Part shown: piece after piece, positions 25,701-40,700 of the stretch
How the letters are laid out: each line of letters starts with the position of its first letter
Numbering within the stretch: position 1 is the stretch's first letter
Assembly (NCBI GenBank): GCA_947846985.1
Contig: CANTUZ010000011.1
Location: forward strand, 28,763,589 to 28,827,588
Direction: 5' to 3'
DNA from: Fratercula arctica
Lineage: Eukaryota > Chordata > Aves > Charadriiformes > Alcidae
DNA length: 64,000 nucleotides
Translations under genes and position numbers: made by a program
The notes under the pieces: model-generated
The model's input: only the letters and a program-made list of their open reading frames with translations
Databases searched by the model: none
What the model was told of the DNA's origin: nothing

Positions 25701-28700
25701 AGGAGGGCTTCTATTTTCTTTAAATAGCTGACGCATTCAATTTTGATTCTGGCCTGTGGGCTGCAAAGATAACTCCCGACTGGTATAACATAACACAGAC
25801 AAAATAATGAATTCCTGATAGCTGACATGTGCAAGGCACTGGCGTTTATCATTACATGGGTGATAAATGCAGTTCGTAAAAGGAAAAAGGTTTGTGTGAA
25901 AGATACGCCTGCAAACTGCAGCTATGGAGTCATTGGTTCAGAAACTCCTGAATTTGAAAACTTTACTGATGGGAAAAAATGAAGTGCTTGGTCTAGGTGC
26001 AGAAAACTGGTATTAACAATTTGTTCCTAATTAAGAGTGCGTGCTCACTATTAGGCTTTTGGGTAGCATTTGCTTGGGAAGGTGACTGTTTTGCCAGACA
26101 AATTGGAAAATCTCTTGGTAGAAAAGAATGTGGAAATGATAATATGGGCAGTGCTAGGAATTAGCTGTCTGAAAGTTAATAATTGTCTGATGGCAATGCA
26201 CCTGTTCTCTGTGCTGCTTACCCCAAGGTTAAGGTAGCTTCAGAAACGGGACACACCTGAGGTTTGTTCAAGGCAGCTCGTCCAGCCTGTTTTTGGAAAT
26301 GTCACCAGGTTCATATGACCAAATCTCCAGGTGTGGCCATGTGCAGGACTGGGGTTGGAGCAGAAACACAAATTCGGACCAAATCTCCCAGTTGTTCCTG
26401 CTCCCCTCTTCCAGGTTTGCATCCTGGAGAGATCACAGAGGGCTCAAGGTGGGTCTGTGTGGCATGGATGGAGCCCACCTCGTGTGCCAGCCACTGACAG
26501 GCACTCAGGCTGCGGGGCTGGGATAGAGCTGGTCTAAAGAAGGCCCTGAAATGGGTACAGCATGGGTGTCAGGTCTCCAGCACAAACCCTGTTGCTCCAC
26601 AGACCTGCTTCTCTTAGGCTGTGCTGTTGGGGAAGGAGCCCACTTGTGAACCATTCACCAGAAGCTCTTTTCCAGGACCGTTGGGATTGTGGATGGGTTA
26701 CCAGGGGACATCTGCGCTGGCCTCCTGTGGAGGCCAAGGACCTGGGCACAGTCTGGATGCCTCTTTCAGCCCCTGAGGGTTTTCTTCCATGTGTATTGGC
26801 GGGTGACACAAAAGAGCTGGTGGATCACCATAGGATTCACTCTCTGGGCATCCATCTGGTGCCTGTCCTCGGCAGCACTGTGGTTTAGTTTTCGATTTTC
26901 TTTTCCATGCAAGTGCACTCTTTAAATGCCTGCGCACTGATCCTTGCAGCGGCTTTCTCCAGCGTGACCTGCTGCTCCCCATGGGCTGTGGTTCCTTGCT
27001 GGAAATCAGTGCGCAGCACTGCCACTGCAGTTGTGCTCCTTGTGCTCCGTGTCTGCTTGTTTGCCGAGTTGAGTCATTGTGTATTTTGCCTTTCAGCTGC
27101 CACTCTGCACACTTTTTCTTTAAATGCCTTGCTGGGCACTTGCTCATGAACCATTAACTCTGGGTCAAACCCGGTTGTGTGCTTTCCTGAGCTCGCTCTT
27201 TTGCAGTAACTAACTTGAAACAAGATGAGCAAGGGCTCATCATCATCATTAAGTTAGAGCCTGTTTGCTGAGGGGATCAATTATTTATTTCACTTTATTT
27301 GGGAACATCTAATGAACCGATGTAGTTAATGAGCAAGTTCAGGGAAAACCATGTTTGTTATGTATTTCATACAATAACGATTCCCCTGCTTGACAGGTAT
27401 TGGATACCCGCTTCCCCAAAGAGCTCTCTGCTTAATGGAATTTTATGCCACCTTCAAAGAAAAGCTGGTTGAAAACTGCAGTAATTTTTCAATGGCAGTG
27501 TGCAAGTCTTGCTTTTCTTGATGAGTCACTGCAGTTTGGTTTTGGGGTCCTACACCCTGGTGTGCCGTGGGGAACAGGTAGCTGAGGGAAGGCAGCCTGC
27601 GGAGGGGAGCCGGGCAGGGGGATGCTGAGCTCCATCTCCCAGAGCAATTAGACAGCAGTTCCGAGGTGAAAATCTCATTCTCTCCTGGTGCATTATCTTT
27701 CAATAAAAAGTACAAATTCACTATGTAAACCAGGTGCAATTGCAAAAAAATATGTATCTAAGACCCCAATTTTCTGCTGGACTTTCAACAGCAAGTTGTT
27801 TTTTTCTTCTAGTGCTACTTGTAGATTCATACAGTTCAGGGCAGACCAAAGCATGCATCGTCTCTGCAATGATGTAATTTTAATGTTTTTTTCCAGTTTC
27901 CTACTTTAAAGCAGTTCTGTAAGGGGTCCCAAGGAATTTGTACAGTACATGCTTATTATGCAGCCGATGAATTAGGCTGAATTAGGTGGAAGCACTGTGG
28001 GTGAAATCAGCAAAGAATTACATGGAGAGGAAAAAAGAAGGCTGTTTTGAGTAACTTAATAACCTGATCTCATAGGATTTACTACTTGCATATGGCAGTG
28101 TAAATTGAATATTTACATGTAATTATGGCAGTTTGGTAAGGAACATGCATTTTTAGATTTCGTACACATGGTGTTTGTACAGTTTCCTGAGGGGTGGCAG
28201 AGGGGTGGTTGTATTTTGTCCTCTTTAAGTGTCCCTCTACAGTCCTTTCTATTTTTTTTTTTCTTTAAGGCACTTTTAATTCAGAGGAGCGTGCTACAGT
28301 GGGTATGACCCAGCCACCTAGGGAGGGCTTTTGTGTGTGCTCTGCATCCAAAGCAGATGAGAGATGAGGCAAGCGCAGTGCCAGCAAAAAATCATCCTCC
28401 TCAAAGTTGTCCCCCGTGCAGAGGACAAGTCAGACACGTTGCTGTCGTAGCTGTTAGGCTTGGAGTAGCAGCATGGCAAAGCTCCATGGCCTTAGGTGAA
28501 AGATGCCCTCCGCCTTGTCCCTAGAAATTCCCTCAAGTACAGGTTCAGCATTAAAGGACAATGCCTTTTCCTGTTGTCAAATTAGATTTCATGGCTTTTG
28601 TGCTCTAATGTATTCACCTCCCTTCTGTTGCACGTCTGGAAAACTTTGTCAGGCCTACAGAGAGTTTCTCCAGTCTTGTACCATCAGCTGTGAGCAGGAG

Positions 28701-31700
28701 TCTGGGCTCAGAACGACATCGTCACTTTAAAAAAAGCAAAAAAAAAAAAAGTAATATCTCTCTTGCTTTTCCTCCTTGTGGTGGTTGGGATGTATCACGT
28801 GGAGTGTATTTTGTGCTTTGAGGAAATGGAACAACAGCTTTTCAGCCTCAGCTTTCTTGCTTTTGCAGATTTGTCAGCTCTTTATCATTATTTGGATACT
28901 TTATTTTTTTTGTGGTTCCACATATCTCTGTATCAGCACGCAGGGCTGTGATAACATGCTTTAAACTTTGCTGCTGTACTCAGACATGCTAAAACCCCAC
29001 AACTAATATGGCTAATCTGACTTTTGTGTGAACAGGAAGAAAGGGTGAATGTTAGAAATAACAGTCTGTTGTTCTGAGGGAAGGGCTTGGGATCCTTCAA
29101 ACGTTGTATCAACTGTGAATAGCCATCTTTTGCTCTGCAGTAAATCCCCAGGTAGAGCAGAGCTGCTCTGTTTCCCGTCGGGGCTGACGGGAGCACTGGG
29201 AACGCGTGCTGTCGGTGTGAGCAGCGCTCTCAACATGGATGTGCTGCCCCGGGTCTGTGGGACTGGGAGCCCTCTGCAGTGGTAGGTGTGGTGCTCAAGG
29301 ACCAAAGGCTTTTGTCTTCAGAATATTCCTATTTCACATCAAGAGCTGTAAAAGAACTGAGAATTTAGGGCAGGTTCAGGTTGCAGATTTTTCCCAGCCA
29401 TGGAGAACTGCTTCCTCAACACCCCGTTCCTCATCTGCAAAGTGGAAATATGGATGGTGTCTCATCCACCAAGGTGGCTTTGGGAGCAGCTCACGCTCTT
29501 GTTTGTCTGGTCCCCATGTCCTGAGATAGAGGTATGTGCATATAGCTGACAAGAGAAATGTTGCTTTTTCTATGGTGCTCTTGGTCTGCCTTCCAAAACC
29601 CAGCGCATAGGGTCACCAGACCCCTGTGAGATCTGTGGATGCTGCTGCTGCTCTTTCAGAGGGTCAGGCGGGGCTGGGACACCAGAGGAATTAGCCTAAA
29701 GGAGCAGGGTTGGAGCTGGAGGTCAGACCTGGAGGTCCAAGGCTATGTTCCAGACTGTGCTAAGTGTGGGGAAGGGTTGTCCAGCCCCAGCCATGGGACT
29801 CAGATTTTTCCCGGGTTTTCCTGGAATACACAGTGTTGTGTTCGGTGCAGGTCCCTCTCGAGCTGTGAAACTAAAGCTGCTGCTGCACCACAGCACAGTT
29901 GCAGCGTAGATGTATGACAAGCTGTGGGTTGAAAAAAGCCATCTGCACTGCTTATCATGTTCTTTTTCATGTACAGGGTTTGGAAGGCTCTTAGAAAAGC
30001 TCCTTCAAATACCTTTCTGAGCAAGCGGTTCCTATCTGGTATTCAAGTGGCAGACTTTGCAGCCCTGCCCCAGGCCGAGCTCCCCGCTGGCTGGGGGTTA
30101 ATGTTGGGCTCTGGATGTCCTGTGCCAACGGGAGCCCCTTGTTCATGGCCTTTCCGGATCCTGGTCTTCCTTCAATAGAAAAATAACTTTCTTGAGTGTG
30201 CCAGCAGACCATAAACTGTAAGGCTGGGAAATGATGGGAAACGTCTGGCGTTTGTCACAAAAGAGGATTTGTCAGAGAGCGCATTTCAGAATCCTGCTGC
30301 CAAGATCCTGCTGCTCTGACACACTCAAAAGCTGCTAAATCCATCGGCTCTCCCCGTACCTTCCCCACTCTGCCTTCCTTTCCCCCACTTCTTTCTCTTG
30401 CACTTCTAACCCCACTCATTTTTTTTTTCCCCTCCGTTACGCTGCTGCTTCCTCCTCACACCTGTTTCTTGTGGTATTTTGAAAGGCAGAGCAACCTCCA
30501 TGGGAGCACAAGGTTGCCATGCTCTGCCCTTCCGTTTATTTTGGAACAAAACAAAAGCCTACAGAAGAGGCACCTGTTGCTGAAGCGGTCCAGCTGCAGT
30601 GCGACGGGCCATGTTGCTGGCACTCATCTGTGAACATATGGGATGGAGCACACTGGAGACCTTGGTGATGCTACCCCAAGTCTGGTCACTTGCTACCCCA
30701 AGAAGGTCACCTTAGGAGCAGGCTGAGGTTTGGGCAGCACCACGGGATGTTCTTGTACTGTTATAGCGTTGCTTGTAATCACATAGCAAAGGAATTCAGT
30801 GGTTATTCTGAAGAAATTGGACTTTTACTAACATCTGAATAACCTGACCAGCCTTCTGAAAACTTAGGTTGCTGGATTTTAAGTATCAAATCTAATTGTG
30901 TGCTGTTTCTATTTGTTTTGCTAGCTCTAAATATCTTGAACAGAATAAGAAAAATCCTAATGGAAAGTTTTGGAAGCATCTTTATGATGCAGGGTAATAC
31001 CGTATTGCCCTTTAGCTGTGAAACTCTGTATTTCCTTGTAGCTCACGTGATTCTCAGAAGTGTCTGCTGATTTTTAGGTGTCCATGAAATAATAACTGTC
31101 AGGTTAACGTGAGAGTTTGGTTGATATTTTCTAAAAACAAGGCCACTCTAAACTCTACCTGTGCTGTACCTAAAGTTCATTTCAAGAGTTAACCGAATAT
31201 AAAATAGTGACATTCAGAAAGACCCAGGAGTTGACTTATTCTAATGACCACACAGCAACACAAGAGCAAGTATTATGTCAGGTCAAGGGGCTTTGAGAAC
31301 AGAGGAAAATCACTACAGAATGCACTTTCCCAGGTGATAAATTCCTACTTTATAAAGTGTTATCAACACAATTCAGCAGAGGCAGACACACCTGCCATCA
31401 CTTTAGTCAGTTATAAATTGTCTGAAGTCCTGTCCTTATCAAGTTGTTAGTATTTACAAAGATGATGTGGGCTGATGTGAGCTTTTATATCGTAGTCCAA
31501 TACAGCTGGTGCTCTGGGTGTGTCTATTGCTTTTCACGTTTTATGCTAATCTAATCACATTTTATTGCATCTTAGCTCTTACCTGTGTTAGCAACAGGCA
31601 TAAGATGTTTTTGACAGTGGGCATGGGGAGGAGCCTGGGTAGCCATTGGTAAATGGTCCTAATTAGCACAGTTCTATAAATCTTTGCCTGGCAGGGAGTG

Positions 31701-34700
31701 TCCTATCACTTGATTACAAGCTGTGAAGATGCACTTTCTGGGGGTGTAAATATGCAAGTCTCTCTTTAATTTTCAGTAATGTGCTTTAGGCAGAGCATGC
31801 CATGATAGTCTGGCTTGGTTCCTTCCCAGATTTCTGGTGGGGTTTTAGCAAGATGCCTAAAAATTCACTGTAACATTAGTGGGTTGTGGGAAGCATGTGG
31901 GATTGGTTCTCGTTTGCTGCTTGAGATAGCAAGTTTGAATGTGGGAACTCCTATTCATGGTATGGTACGTGGTTAAATACTGCTGTTGGTTATTTCAGAG
32001 ACAATCTTCCCTTCCATCTCCATAGCGCTGGCACTGGTGAGCAGGGCGTGCTGCTGGGGACAGCATCTTGCCCAACGTTTGTTCATGTTGGGACAGAAAA
32101 TTAAATACGGACAGTACCAAGAAAGCAAGCTGAAGTTTGGCGTGAGAAGGGTCTGATGTAGATTTTCATTTACACTGCCCAGATCAATTCAAGTTCTGCT
32201 TGATGTCTGACAGAGAGAAGATTCCCATTTAGAGGGTGGAATGGGAAGGAAAGGGTCCATCTGCTGGTTTTCTTTAATCCTTCTCCATAGTGGAAAAATA
32301 CTTCAGATGAGTTTCCTATATTCCCCTCCTGGGGAATAAACAAACCTTTTGCCAAAAGTATTCAGTCCCATTGACTCTGGGCGGTTTAAGTTTATGTATT
32401 GAAATTATGCCAAGAACCACTAGTGAAGAAGCCCCCTCCGTAGCAGAGGTCAGATTAAATGCAAGTGGGCCTCTCCGTCCTGACAGCCGAGTCGTCCTCC
32501 TGCCCTGACGAGACCATGGACGTGCCAGATACAACACTGGTGTGTTTGGTTGGTAGATAGCGTAGATGGTTGGACATCTGGAGCCGGGGCTGTCTGCCCT
32601 GTGATTCCTGTATTGCCTTGTGATCGTTGTGAAACCAAACAGGAACAGGTAATAATTCAAACCGTCGCTCCTGCTATCTGGAGTTGTCACCTCTGGGGAA
32701 CGGCTGGGTATTAGAGGGCTTGGGAAAGTGATCCTGAAGGTCAAGGGGAGACGTGCTTGGGCTCCTCGGTGCAGATGAAGTGATAATGAACTCTGTGGAA
32801 GGAGGGGGAGGACCATTTGAGGCTTTTATTATCCCTGAAGCCGTGAATCATCCCAAATGCTAATCCTCGGGTGCGCAGTCAGCAGATCTGGGCTTTCTGC
32901 GTGCCAGCCTGTGCTGTCTGAAGGCATACAGCGTGCAAGGAGCTGTGCCCTGTTTCTCCCAGGTCTTTTACATTTTTCTAGGATTGTTTCATGATTTATC
33001 TTACAATTATGCAGGAAAAAAACAAAACCCTCATGTGGCTTCTTGGAGGCTTTCAGGTCTTATAAGTCTGTTTTGATGGACTCCCTTCAGCTGCAGATGG
33101 ATGGGATGGTGTAGAGTCCCTTTGGGAAGGCAGGTCCCAACGGCCAACTTCGCCCTTGTGTTCTCTGTTATTGCGAGAAGTTGGGTGGGTTTGTAGGTTG
33201 GCAGAAGAACAGAGAAGGTCCAGCTCTGCTGTAAGTCTCTGGACTCTGCTTTCTAACAAACTGCGCCAGCGCCCATGGCTCCGGGTCAGTGCTGCAGGAA
33301 CGTGCCCTGTGTCATGGCACAGGTGTGACTGCGCCCCTTTGGTCACTGTATGTCCCAGCTCAGAGCCCAAAGACCTTGTCAGGGAGGTGGGTGTGCTGGC
33401 TGGTGCTCGGTTTAAATTCAGTGGTAGACATTTCCATATTGATGAGCTGCTACTCATTACTCAAGCTTAACTGGCGCCCTGGTTTTGGCATTTGATGGGG
33501 ATGAAGTAAGTGCTACTCAACCAGGTCCAGAGATGAGGGGACTAACAGCCAAACGGGAAGATGAGTAGCCCCACTGGAGGCCACAAATTGTGCAAAAGGT
33601 GGCATTTCAGAGTACGGTAGCATGCAGCTGGCAGGATTCGTGGCATTTCTGCAGAGTCTTAGTGACAGGGAAGCTACTGGCTCTGTGTTTGTTGGCAAAG
33701 GAGAGCTTGGGACCTCTCCATCCAGCTGCGGTGGTGACAGCTGGGGAGTCACCTGTCCCCCCTGCCCGGCTGCCTCTGCCAGAGCTCAGCTCTCGCCTCC
33801 CAGCATCAGTCTCGTTAGTGTTTCAGCCCTCACTTGGGTGTTTTGTTGTTCACTAGCAACGAGGCTTCTAAATAGGGGTTTAGAGACCAGCCATGGAACC
33901 TCTGATCATGCGTATTGTGGGTTGAGAACCTATATTTAGAGGACCAGCCCTTTCGCTTGGTAAAAATGAGCTTTTTTTTGTTACTGCTTCCTTCTAAAAC
34001 CTCTCCCATTTCACTGCATTTCCCTGCCAACCCTGACTGCTACAGTAGCCATTGCAGTGATGAGTTAGGCTTAAAAATAGGAGGAAATTTTTATTTTAAT
34101 AATCAATTATTCTGAGAGTCTATGACTTAAGCTGGAAGGGACCTCAGGAGGTTGCCTGGCCGAACCTCCTGCTCTAAGAGCATCAGCTGGGAGATCAGGC
34201 CAGGTTGCTCAGGGCCTGGTTTTTTGGTTTGGGGTTTTTTTATTTTCTGCTCTGGTTTCTGAGGCCTCAGGAGGGTGTGCTCTGCCTGTGTTTTTCATGT
34301 GTCCCTACAAACCGCTGGCAATCTACCTTCTCACTGCGAGCTGAGATGTCCTACAGCCTTTTGATCCCATCAAAATGGGCTTTTAAGAGGTGAATAAAAT
34401 CCTCTCGGCTTTTGTGAGCGTTGGCTGTATTTGAGCGTTGGGAGGAGAGATCCTGATTTTCTGCCCAGATGTCCCCGGTTGTGGCACTTGGGTGCTGGCC
34501 AGCTTGCAAAGCAAAGTGCATATTCCTGGCAGAAGAGCGCCGGCCCGGCAAAGCTCAGCAGCAACAGCTCCTTGGTGCTAATTGACCCCCTTCTTGGCAA
34601 CTTCATCAAAGACGCTGAAGAATAAATAGGCTGTTGATTGAACTGTTTCCTCGTCCTCGGAGGTGGTCCCCCTTAGTCAGGGTTGAGGCGCATTGTCAGG

Positions 34701-37700
34701 GCTGGGGAAGAAGCTTGCAGAGCGATTAGCCCGTGCTCGCCGAGGAACAAAAAGCTTTAATTTACTGTGCCTTCCATGTGACATCTGCTGCGTGAGACTG
34801 AAACATGGTAGGGGTTTGCTGCCTCCTCTGTCTGTGGAGGTTGATCCACGGTGCCCACGGAGCAGATTTCTGTGCTCTGGACCGCTCTACTGATGCACGG
34901 GGTGCTCATTTTGGGGGACGAGAAGGAACATAGCTCAGAGGAACTCTCTAATAGTGGAACTGGATGAAAACAGAGGTCGGGAGCAGGAAAACACCTTCAA
35001 GGAAAGCCTGGATGCAGAGGTCGAGGCGGATGCTGATGGACGTGACTGATGCATTCTGTACATAGAAAAGTCATGTTCGTGCTTGTTGGCGCTGCTGCGA
35101 AGGCATGCAGAAATCCTGCAGAAATGGGGCGTGCAGGTTTCAGCTGATTAATTAATGGAGCATATAAGGAGAAAATATTAACCATTCTGCTTGTGCTTGT
35201 AAATAGGTTTTTAAATATTCCGCTGGGGTTTTTTGTGACAAATTGCATTCACATACTTCAACTCCTTTTATTTTGTTCCAGGCTGGGCCTGGAGTCCAAA
35301 ATATTTGAACTTTCTGTAGAAGGAGCAGTCCAGGGAAACTATTTTCAGTGAAAATATTTGAAAGTATACAAACTGAAACCCTTTGTTTTGAATCAGATCA
35401 GTGCTGAACTCTGAGATTTGACAAACATCATGCTGCTTCATGAAATGTATTGTCCAGAGGTAGGATTTTAGAGCAAAAATGAGCACTACGAGTCTTGCTT
35501 TTGGGCAGGGGCTTTCGGTCTGCAGCTGTTTCAGGGCTCTTTCTGCACTCAGCAAATAGAGTGAGTGTGTGCAAAGTAAATACTGATACGGTGCTCCCAC
35601 TGCAGTGGCCCGAGAATCACGTGTCTGTATAATGAGTTACACCATGAGTCTGCATGACACCATATACATCACTGTCATGTGAGAGGGCCTATAGAGTTAC
35701 GTTGCTATGACAGCCTGATATGGGGCAATGCACCATGTTCTTGGGTAGCAAATACAGTCCTTCTGATGAAACAAGTGATCACATCCATGATTCACTAGCA
35801 GTGATGCTGTGCCGTTTTTGTTTTTTAGTGATGAAAACACTAGAAAAGACCTGAAGACACTGCCTGTCTTTCCTACCAAGACACTGCAGGAGCATCCATC
35901 ACTTGCTTACTGGTGAGCTATTTAATTTAAAATGTAAATTGTTGCTATGAACAGTAATGACAAGATCACTTTTAAACAGTTTTGCAAACTCTTTTAAGAG
36001 TTTTCAGCCTGTATGACATAGGACTCGGAGTTAATAGCTCATGTTCAAGCACTTCCAGTTTTTAGACAGTTATAAATTATGTGAAATCTGATGCAAATCC
36101 CTCATTGAATATTCGCTCAAATTAAATTGCTGGATCAGGAACTGCTGGATCAGAATATGTGGGGACTATATGGTTAGAAAGAGCTGAAATCTGAACTCCA
36201 GCCAAACCTGGGTTTGCAAAGAGCACCTTGCTCTTCAGCTGTCACACAGCAGAGCCTCCGTGGTGGGCTGACCTTGGCTGGCTGCCAGATGCCCACCCAG
36301 CCACTCTCCTCAACAGGACACGGGGAGACAATACGGTGGAAAAGCTGGAAACAGAAAGGCAGGTCCAGTTTTGTGACTTGAATCTGCTGTAAAGGAACAC
36401 GGCATTTGGGATGAATCCACTGTATTGTTTCCTTGGGATTGATGCCCTTTGTGCAAGTTTGACTCCCTCATTTGTTTGGGTTTTTTTGTGTGTACCTGAT
36501 GGATTTTCAAGTATACCAGTACTTTCGTATGAATTGGGGTTTTTTTCAGAATGAATACTGCTGGGTTTTTCTTTGCTTTCAAGTGTCTGACACTTAAATG
36601 CATATTTTATTTCGCGTTCCACTAGAACAAAATGTTGAAGTATATAACAGGAAAAATGCAGAAAGGTCATTGCTGACAAATGTATATTTCTTCACCTGTG
36701 AAATGTCAGGGGAAAATACACTGGAAAGAAAACGTTTCAAGTTTAACTTCTTCTGTCTTAGATATGGAGCATTAACCATCCTTTGAAGTTTGGTCCTTTA
36801 GAACGTGAAAATGAATTTATACAATTAGTACCATTATTCTGCAGCAGCATCTGCGGCAGAGCAGGCTGATCCAAAATGATTCGTTAATTAGTCTGGAACG
36901 CGGCATGCGATGGCAGGGATCAGCCAGGCAGCTCCACGCTGCTTAATGAAGGGTGGGAAAGAAATCAGTAAGAAACAGAATGTAAAACCTGAGAGAGAAA
37001 TGTACAGAGGGGACGCTTCTCCGCATGCTGAGCAGGCGTCTGAATTTCGACAGATGCCGTCACACATGAAAAAAGTCACTGAGCCTCTAAATTGGGTTTT
37101 GTGCTTGTTTTGCAGTGAGGACAGAGTAATAGAGCATTATACACAAATTAAAGGTCTGAGCAGAGGACAAGCCATTGTTCAGTGAGTATGACACTTGTTA
37201 ATTTGTGACGATGATATTTTTACTTTTTTCTTCTTTTTTGTTGAGAAGTGGCAATGCAGGCTGTTTTGGTCATTATTGCTTGCAGACTTTACCATTTGTA
37301 TCTTCTAGGTTCTTTTTTATTGAGTTATATTTCAAAGTTAAATGATTTGAAGTTTTAGATTTCACAGGCTTCCAGTTAAGCTTATGTGTCCTCATTCAGA
37401 TAACTCAAATATAAAAGTAATTATTTGGGCTTTGCTTTATGGGAAGACTCTTCTCCATACCCCACTTGCCATCAATTAGTTTTCACACCTAACTCTGAGG
37501 GTGAATATTACCTTAGGTCCTGTAAAAAAAAAAAAAAAAGGAATGCATGTCTGTTGAAATGTTCAGAATTTAGCTTTCAAAAGAACAAGATCCATATAGA
37601 GCCTGTGGAATTTTATTTTTAATTTACCGTTAATGTGTTTCCTACAGGCAAATTCAGTGGGCGGTGTTAGAAACCATGAAATTCGAGATGATTGCTGTGG

Positions 37701-40700
37701 TTGCACGATGTAGACAACTTGCAGTTTTTCTCACGTATCTTGATGCCTGTAACTCCGTCTCAATAATTCAGGGGCTTCTTTCAATAGGAAAAAATTGTCT
37801 GTTCAGTGGCTGTCTGAATTGCCTCATGAAACAGTTGTACAACTGCATAAGCACTTTCATTTGGAGCCTATCTATTGTAACCAAAGCACCATAATGGAAT
37901 AATTATCAGCAGGTCTTTACCGCCAACATTTCCCAAAAGGCTCATATGTTCAGTTCAGAATTTTTACTTTCAGTTCTCTGACCTCCTGATAAGAGAGTGA
38001 ATGTCTTGTTGTATGAGAGATTTTCCATTCGCTTTAGCTGGGCCAAAATATCACATCTTTCCCCAAGCCAGGATGCTAAGCTTCTTCTGAAAACGTGGGC
38101 CTTCAATTGTTAAGACCTTCAAAATATGCAAATGATAAATGACATGTCCTGAATGTATGTGTGAAAAAAATATGTTAATAGATATTATTCCCTTCAGAGA
38201 AAATCATCTGATACGCTATAAATCTGTCTACAGGTACATGAAAGTGGTAGAAGCTTTGCCAACATATGGAGTTCATTACTATGGAGTAAAGGTTAGTAAA
38301 TGCCCATAGATAATGTGGTTGCTTAGCTTATTACGTGTGATTACATTCCTGTAGGAGTAATTTGATGATTCAATACTTTTCTACCAGAATTAAACCCCCC
38401 ATTTTTCAACCTCCAGAATTTTTCCCCCTTCAATATTCTTTAAAAATTGTTTCCAGAGAGCAGCAAAGCATTATGTGCTACAGAAGACAGAGGAATCTTT
38501 GTAAAACCTTCTGTAATCCTATCAGGAGCTAAATTCATATCAGCTTAATTAAACGGGCTATCACTTCTAGATCCGAAGCAGTTAATAGTTTCCCTAGAGA
38601 CAGTTCTAATCAAGGTTGGGGGGAGGCAACACAATGTAGAAAAGACTACTTCTAAGTGGCCAGTGATTAGTGGGTGCATACTTGGAGTGGGGAAATGCTG
38701 GGAAATATTTTTGGAGAGTGATGGAAATACACCATTTATTCCCATTTGTAGAGCAGAGCCTGGGCTAAAGAGTTTTGTGCAGAAGAGGTCAGCAGAGATG
38801 ATGTCTCCTTGCTTTTGAGTCATGGCCATGACTGTGGTACCTGAGAAGCTGATGTTCTCCACTGTTCTCCTGCGGCTGTCCATGCCTGAGTTTAGTGGAT
38901 GCAGTCACTGGCCACAGTTGTTTTTGGTCCCATATCCTTCCCCCCTCACAGTCACTCCTGCAACAAGTGACACCCCTTTGTCTCAGCAGCACTGCCGCTT
39001 TTTTGTCCACTTTGCACAACCGCCACCTGGTTTCTTGCCTCTGCCTGAGAAGGCAGGGGGAAAAAGTTTTGACATTCACTCCAGCATTCCACTTCACATC
39101 AATTTGTTAGCAAAAATATCTTTGCTCCGTACCCACTCGTACTTGTCACAGAATGCAATGGGCTGTAATCTTGGAATTGCTTAATTCTTAAGTAGCTCTG
39201 GGTTCATGTAGATATCCATTTTTCAGGATAAACAAGGAATCCCGTGGTGGCTTGGAATAAGTTACAAAGGAATAGGCCAGTACGACTTACAAGACAAAGT
39301 TAAGCCCAGAAAAGTAAGTTTTTTGCATCTGATTTTTATTTTTTTGGGGGGGGGCGGGGGGAATATGGGATGGTGTTGCACTTCAGAATATACTTCTTTA
39401 AGCTGTTGCTTATTAGACTAGTGAGCAAAATACCAAGGGTTGGAGGCAGAAGGAGAATTCTGCTGGCACTGGGGCAGTAAAACTCTCCCTCTCACGTTGA
39501 TAGTGGAAACTCCCTCTGGGAGCTTTGGCTCCATGTGTCGTCTTGAGTTTGGTGGTCTCAGGACAGCCTGGACAGGAATTTTGGCAACCTCCAGGGGTCA
39601 CTACAGAAGTATGAAGCCATTGGGTTTCTGCAGGTCCCGAACTAAAGGCCTTGTACTTGAGCAGTGTTTTCACTTGGCTTTCGTGGCTGTTTTTTGTGTG
39701 TGAAGTGATTGATAAAAGGCTCCACTGATACCCATGAAATACGAGGGGGACTGCGTGAAACTGCAGGCCTGTTTAGGCAACTGTACGTTTGCATGATGCA
39801 ATGAATTGTAAGGGGGAGATTGAGAGTAAATGCCAAAAGCTGGACGTTGTCCTTCTCTTTTTCCACCCCTCTGCTCCCCAGTGTGTCTCCTGCAGAGCGA
39901 ACTCTGCCAACAGCCCCCCTTGTTGTTTAAAGAGGGCAGAGGGTTGGCTGTTGGCCACGCTGTTGGCTCCCTCAAAGCCCTGTCAGCCAGCCCCAACAGG
40001 CTCTTCTGCCGGCGGCCTTGGAAGCCCATCATGCAGCCCAAGCACACGATGCTTTGGGAGTTCGCCCAGTCCTGTAACCGCATACATCTCCCTGCGACGG
40101 GACTGAGCCCTGAAAGTCTTTGAAGAGTTATTTAACCCTCTTGGCTGGGGAAACGAGCCAGGACTGCACATCAGGGACCGCGCTGTTGGGTTGGATGTGT
40201 GTGGTTTCTTTCTGGTCATGTCTTCGTTGGAACATCTAAACTGTGAGGAGACGGAGACCTGGAGTTTTGTTGTTCTTCTTCCCCGGGAATGATTTGGGCA
40301 GGAGTTCACATGAAGTGTGTGCTTCCTGCCAGGGAATTTTACATTTGCAAAATGATACTGTTTAGTGTATTTGTGCCAAAAAACACAGCTTAACAAAACT
40401 TCCTTGGTAAGAGTAATTCCCCTTCGAGCTCCCAACTTGATTTTCTCTTTTTCCAGAGCAGGCTATGACTTGGTTTCTTTTGGTGTATTTTTATATACCT
40501 GTGTCCAAGGTTGAACTCACACATCTTTGCTTTGTTTAGTAAAGCACTTTGTTCAGCCCCAGATCTTTCCTACCGTGACTGTTCTAAAATGGCAGTGACA
40601 CAAGAGGAACCCTAGAAAATCAGGTCAATGTCAATGCAGCCGTTGATGGTCAAAGGAGAGCATCAAGAAGGTCCTCTTGCTCTTGAGCACTTCCCTATTC

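Larger units (their letters stand above)
21853..35828 (+). other. FRMD4B: FRMD4B intron 6 (largest)
   Basis: 13976 bases. It holds an AT-rich, possibly conserved block (24980-26200), a weak MIR-like tail (29410-29452), a minus-strand CR1 fragment (34107-34222), polypyrimidine tracts (e.g. 28250-28265, 30421-30432) and A12 near 28739-28750. No exon, RNA gene or convincing ORF was recognised. Confidence 0.85.

Noticed and set aside
36910..37185. Open upstream extension of exon 8 from an ATG at 36910
   Set aside because: The exon has a good acceptor, and the upstream translation shows no resemblance to the family; no CpG-rich or promoter features there.
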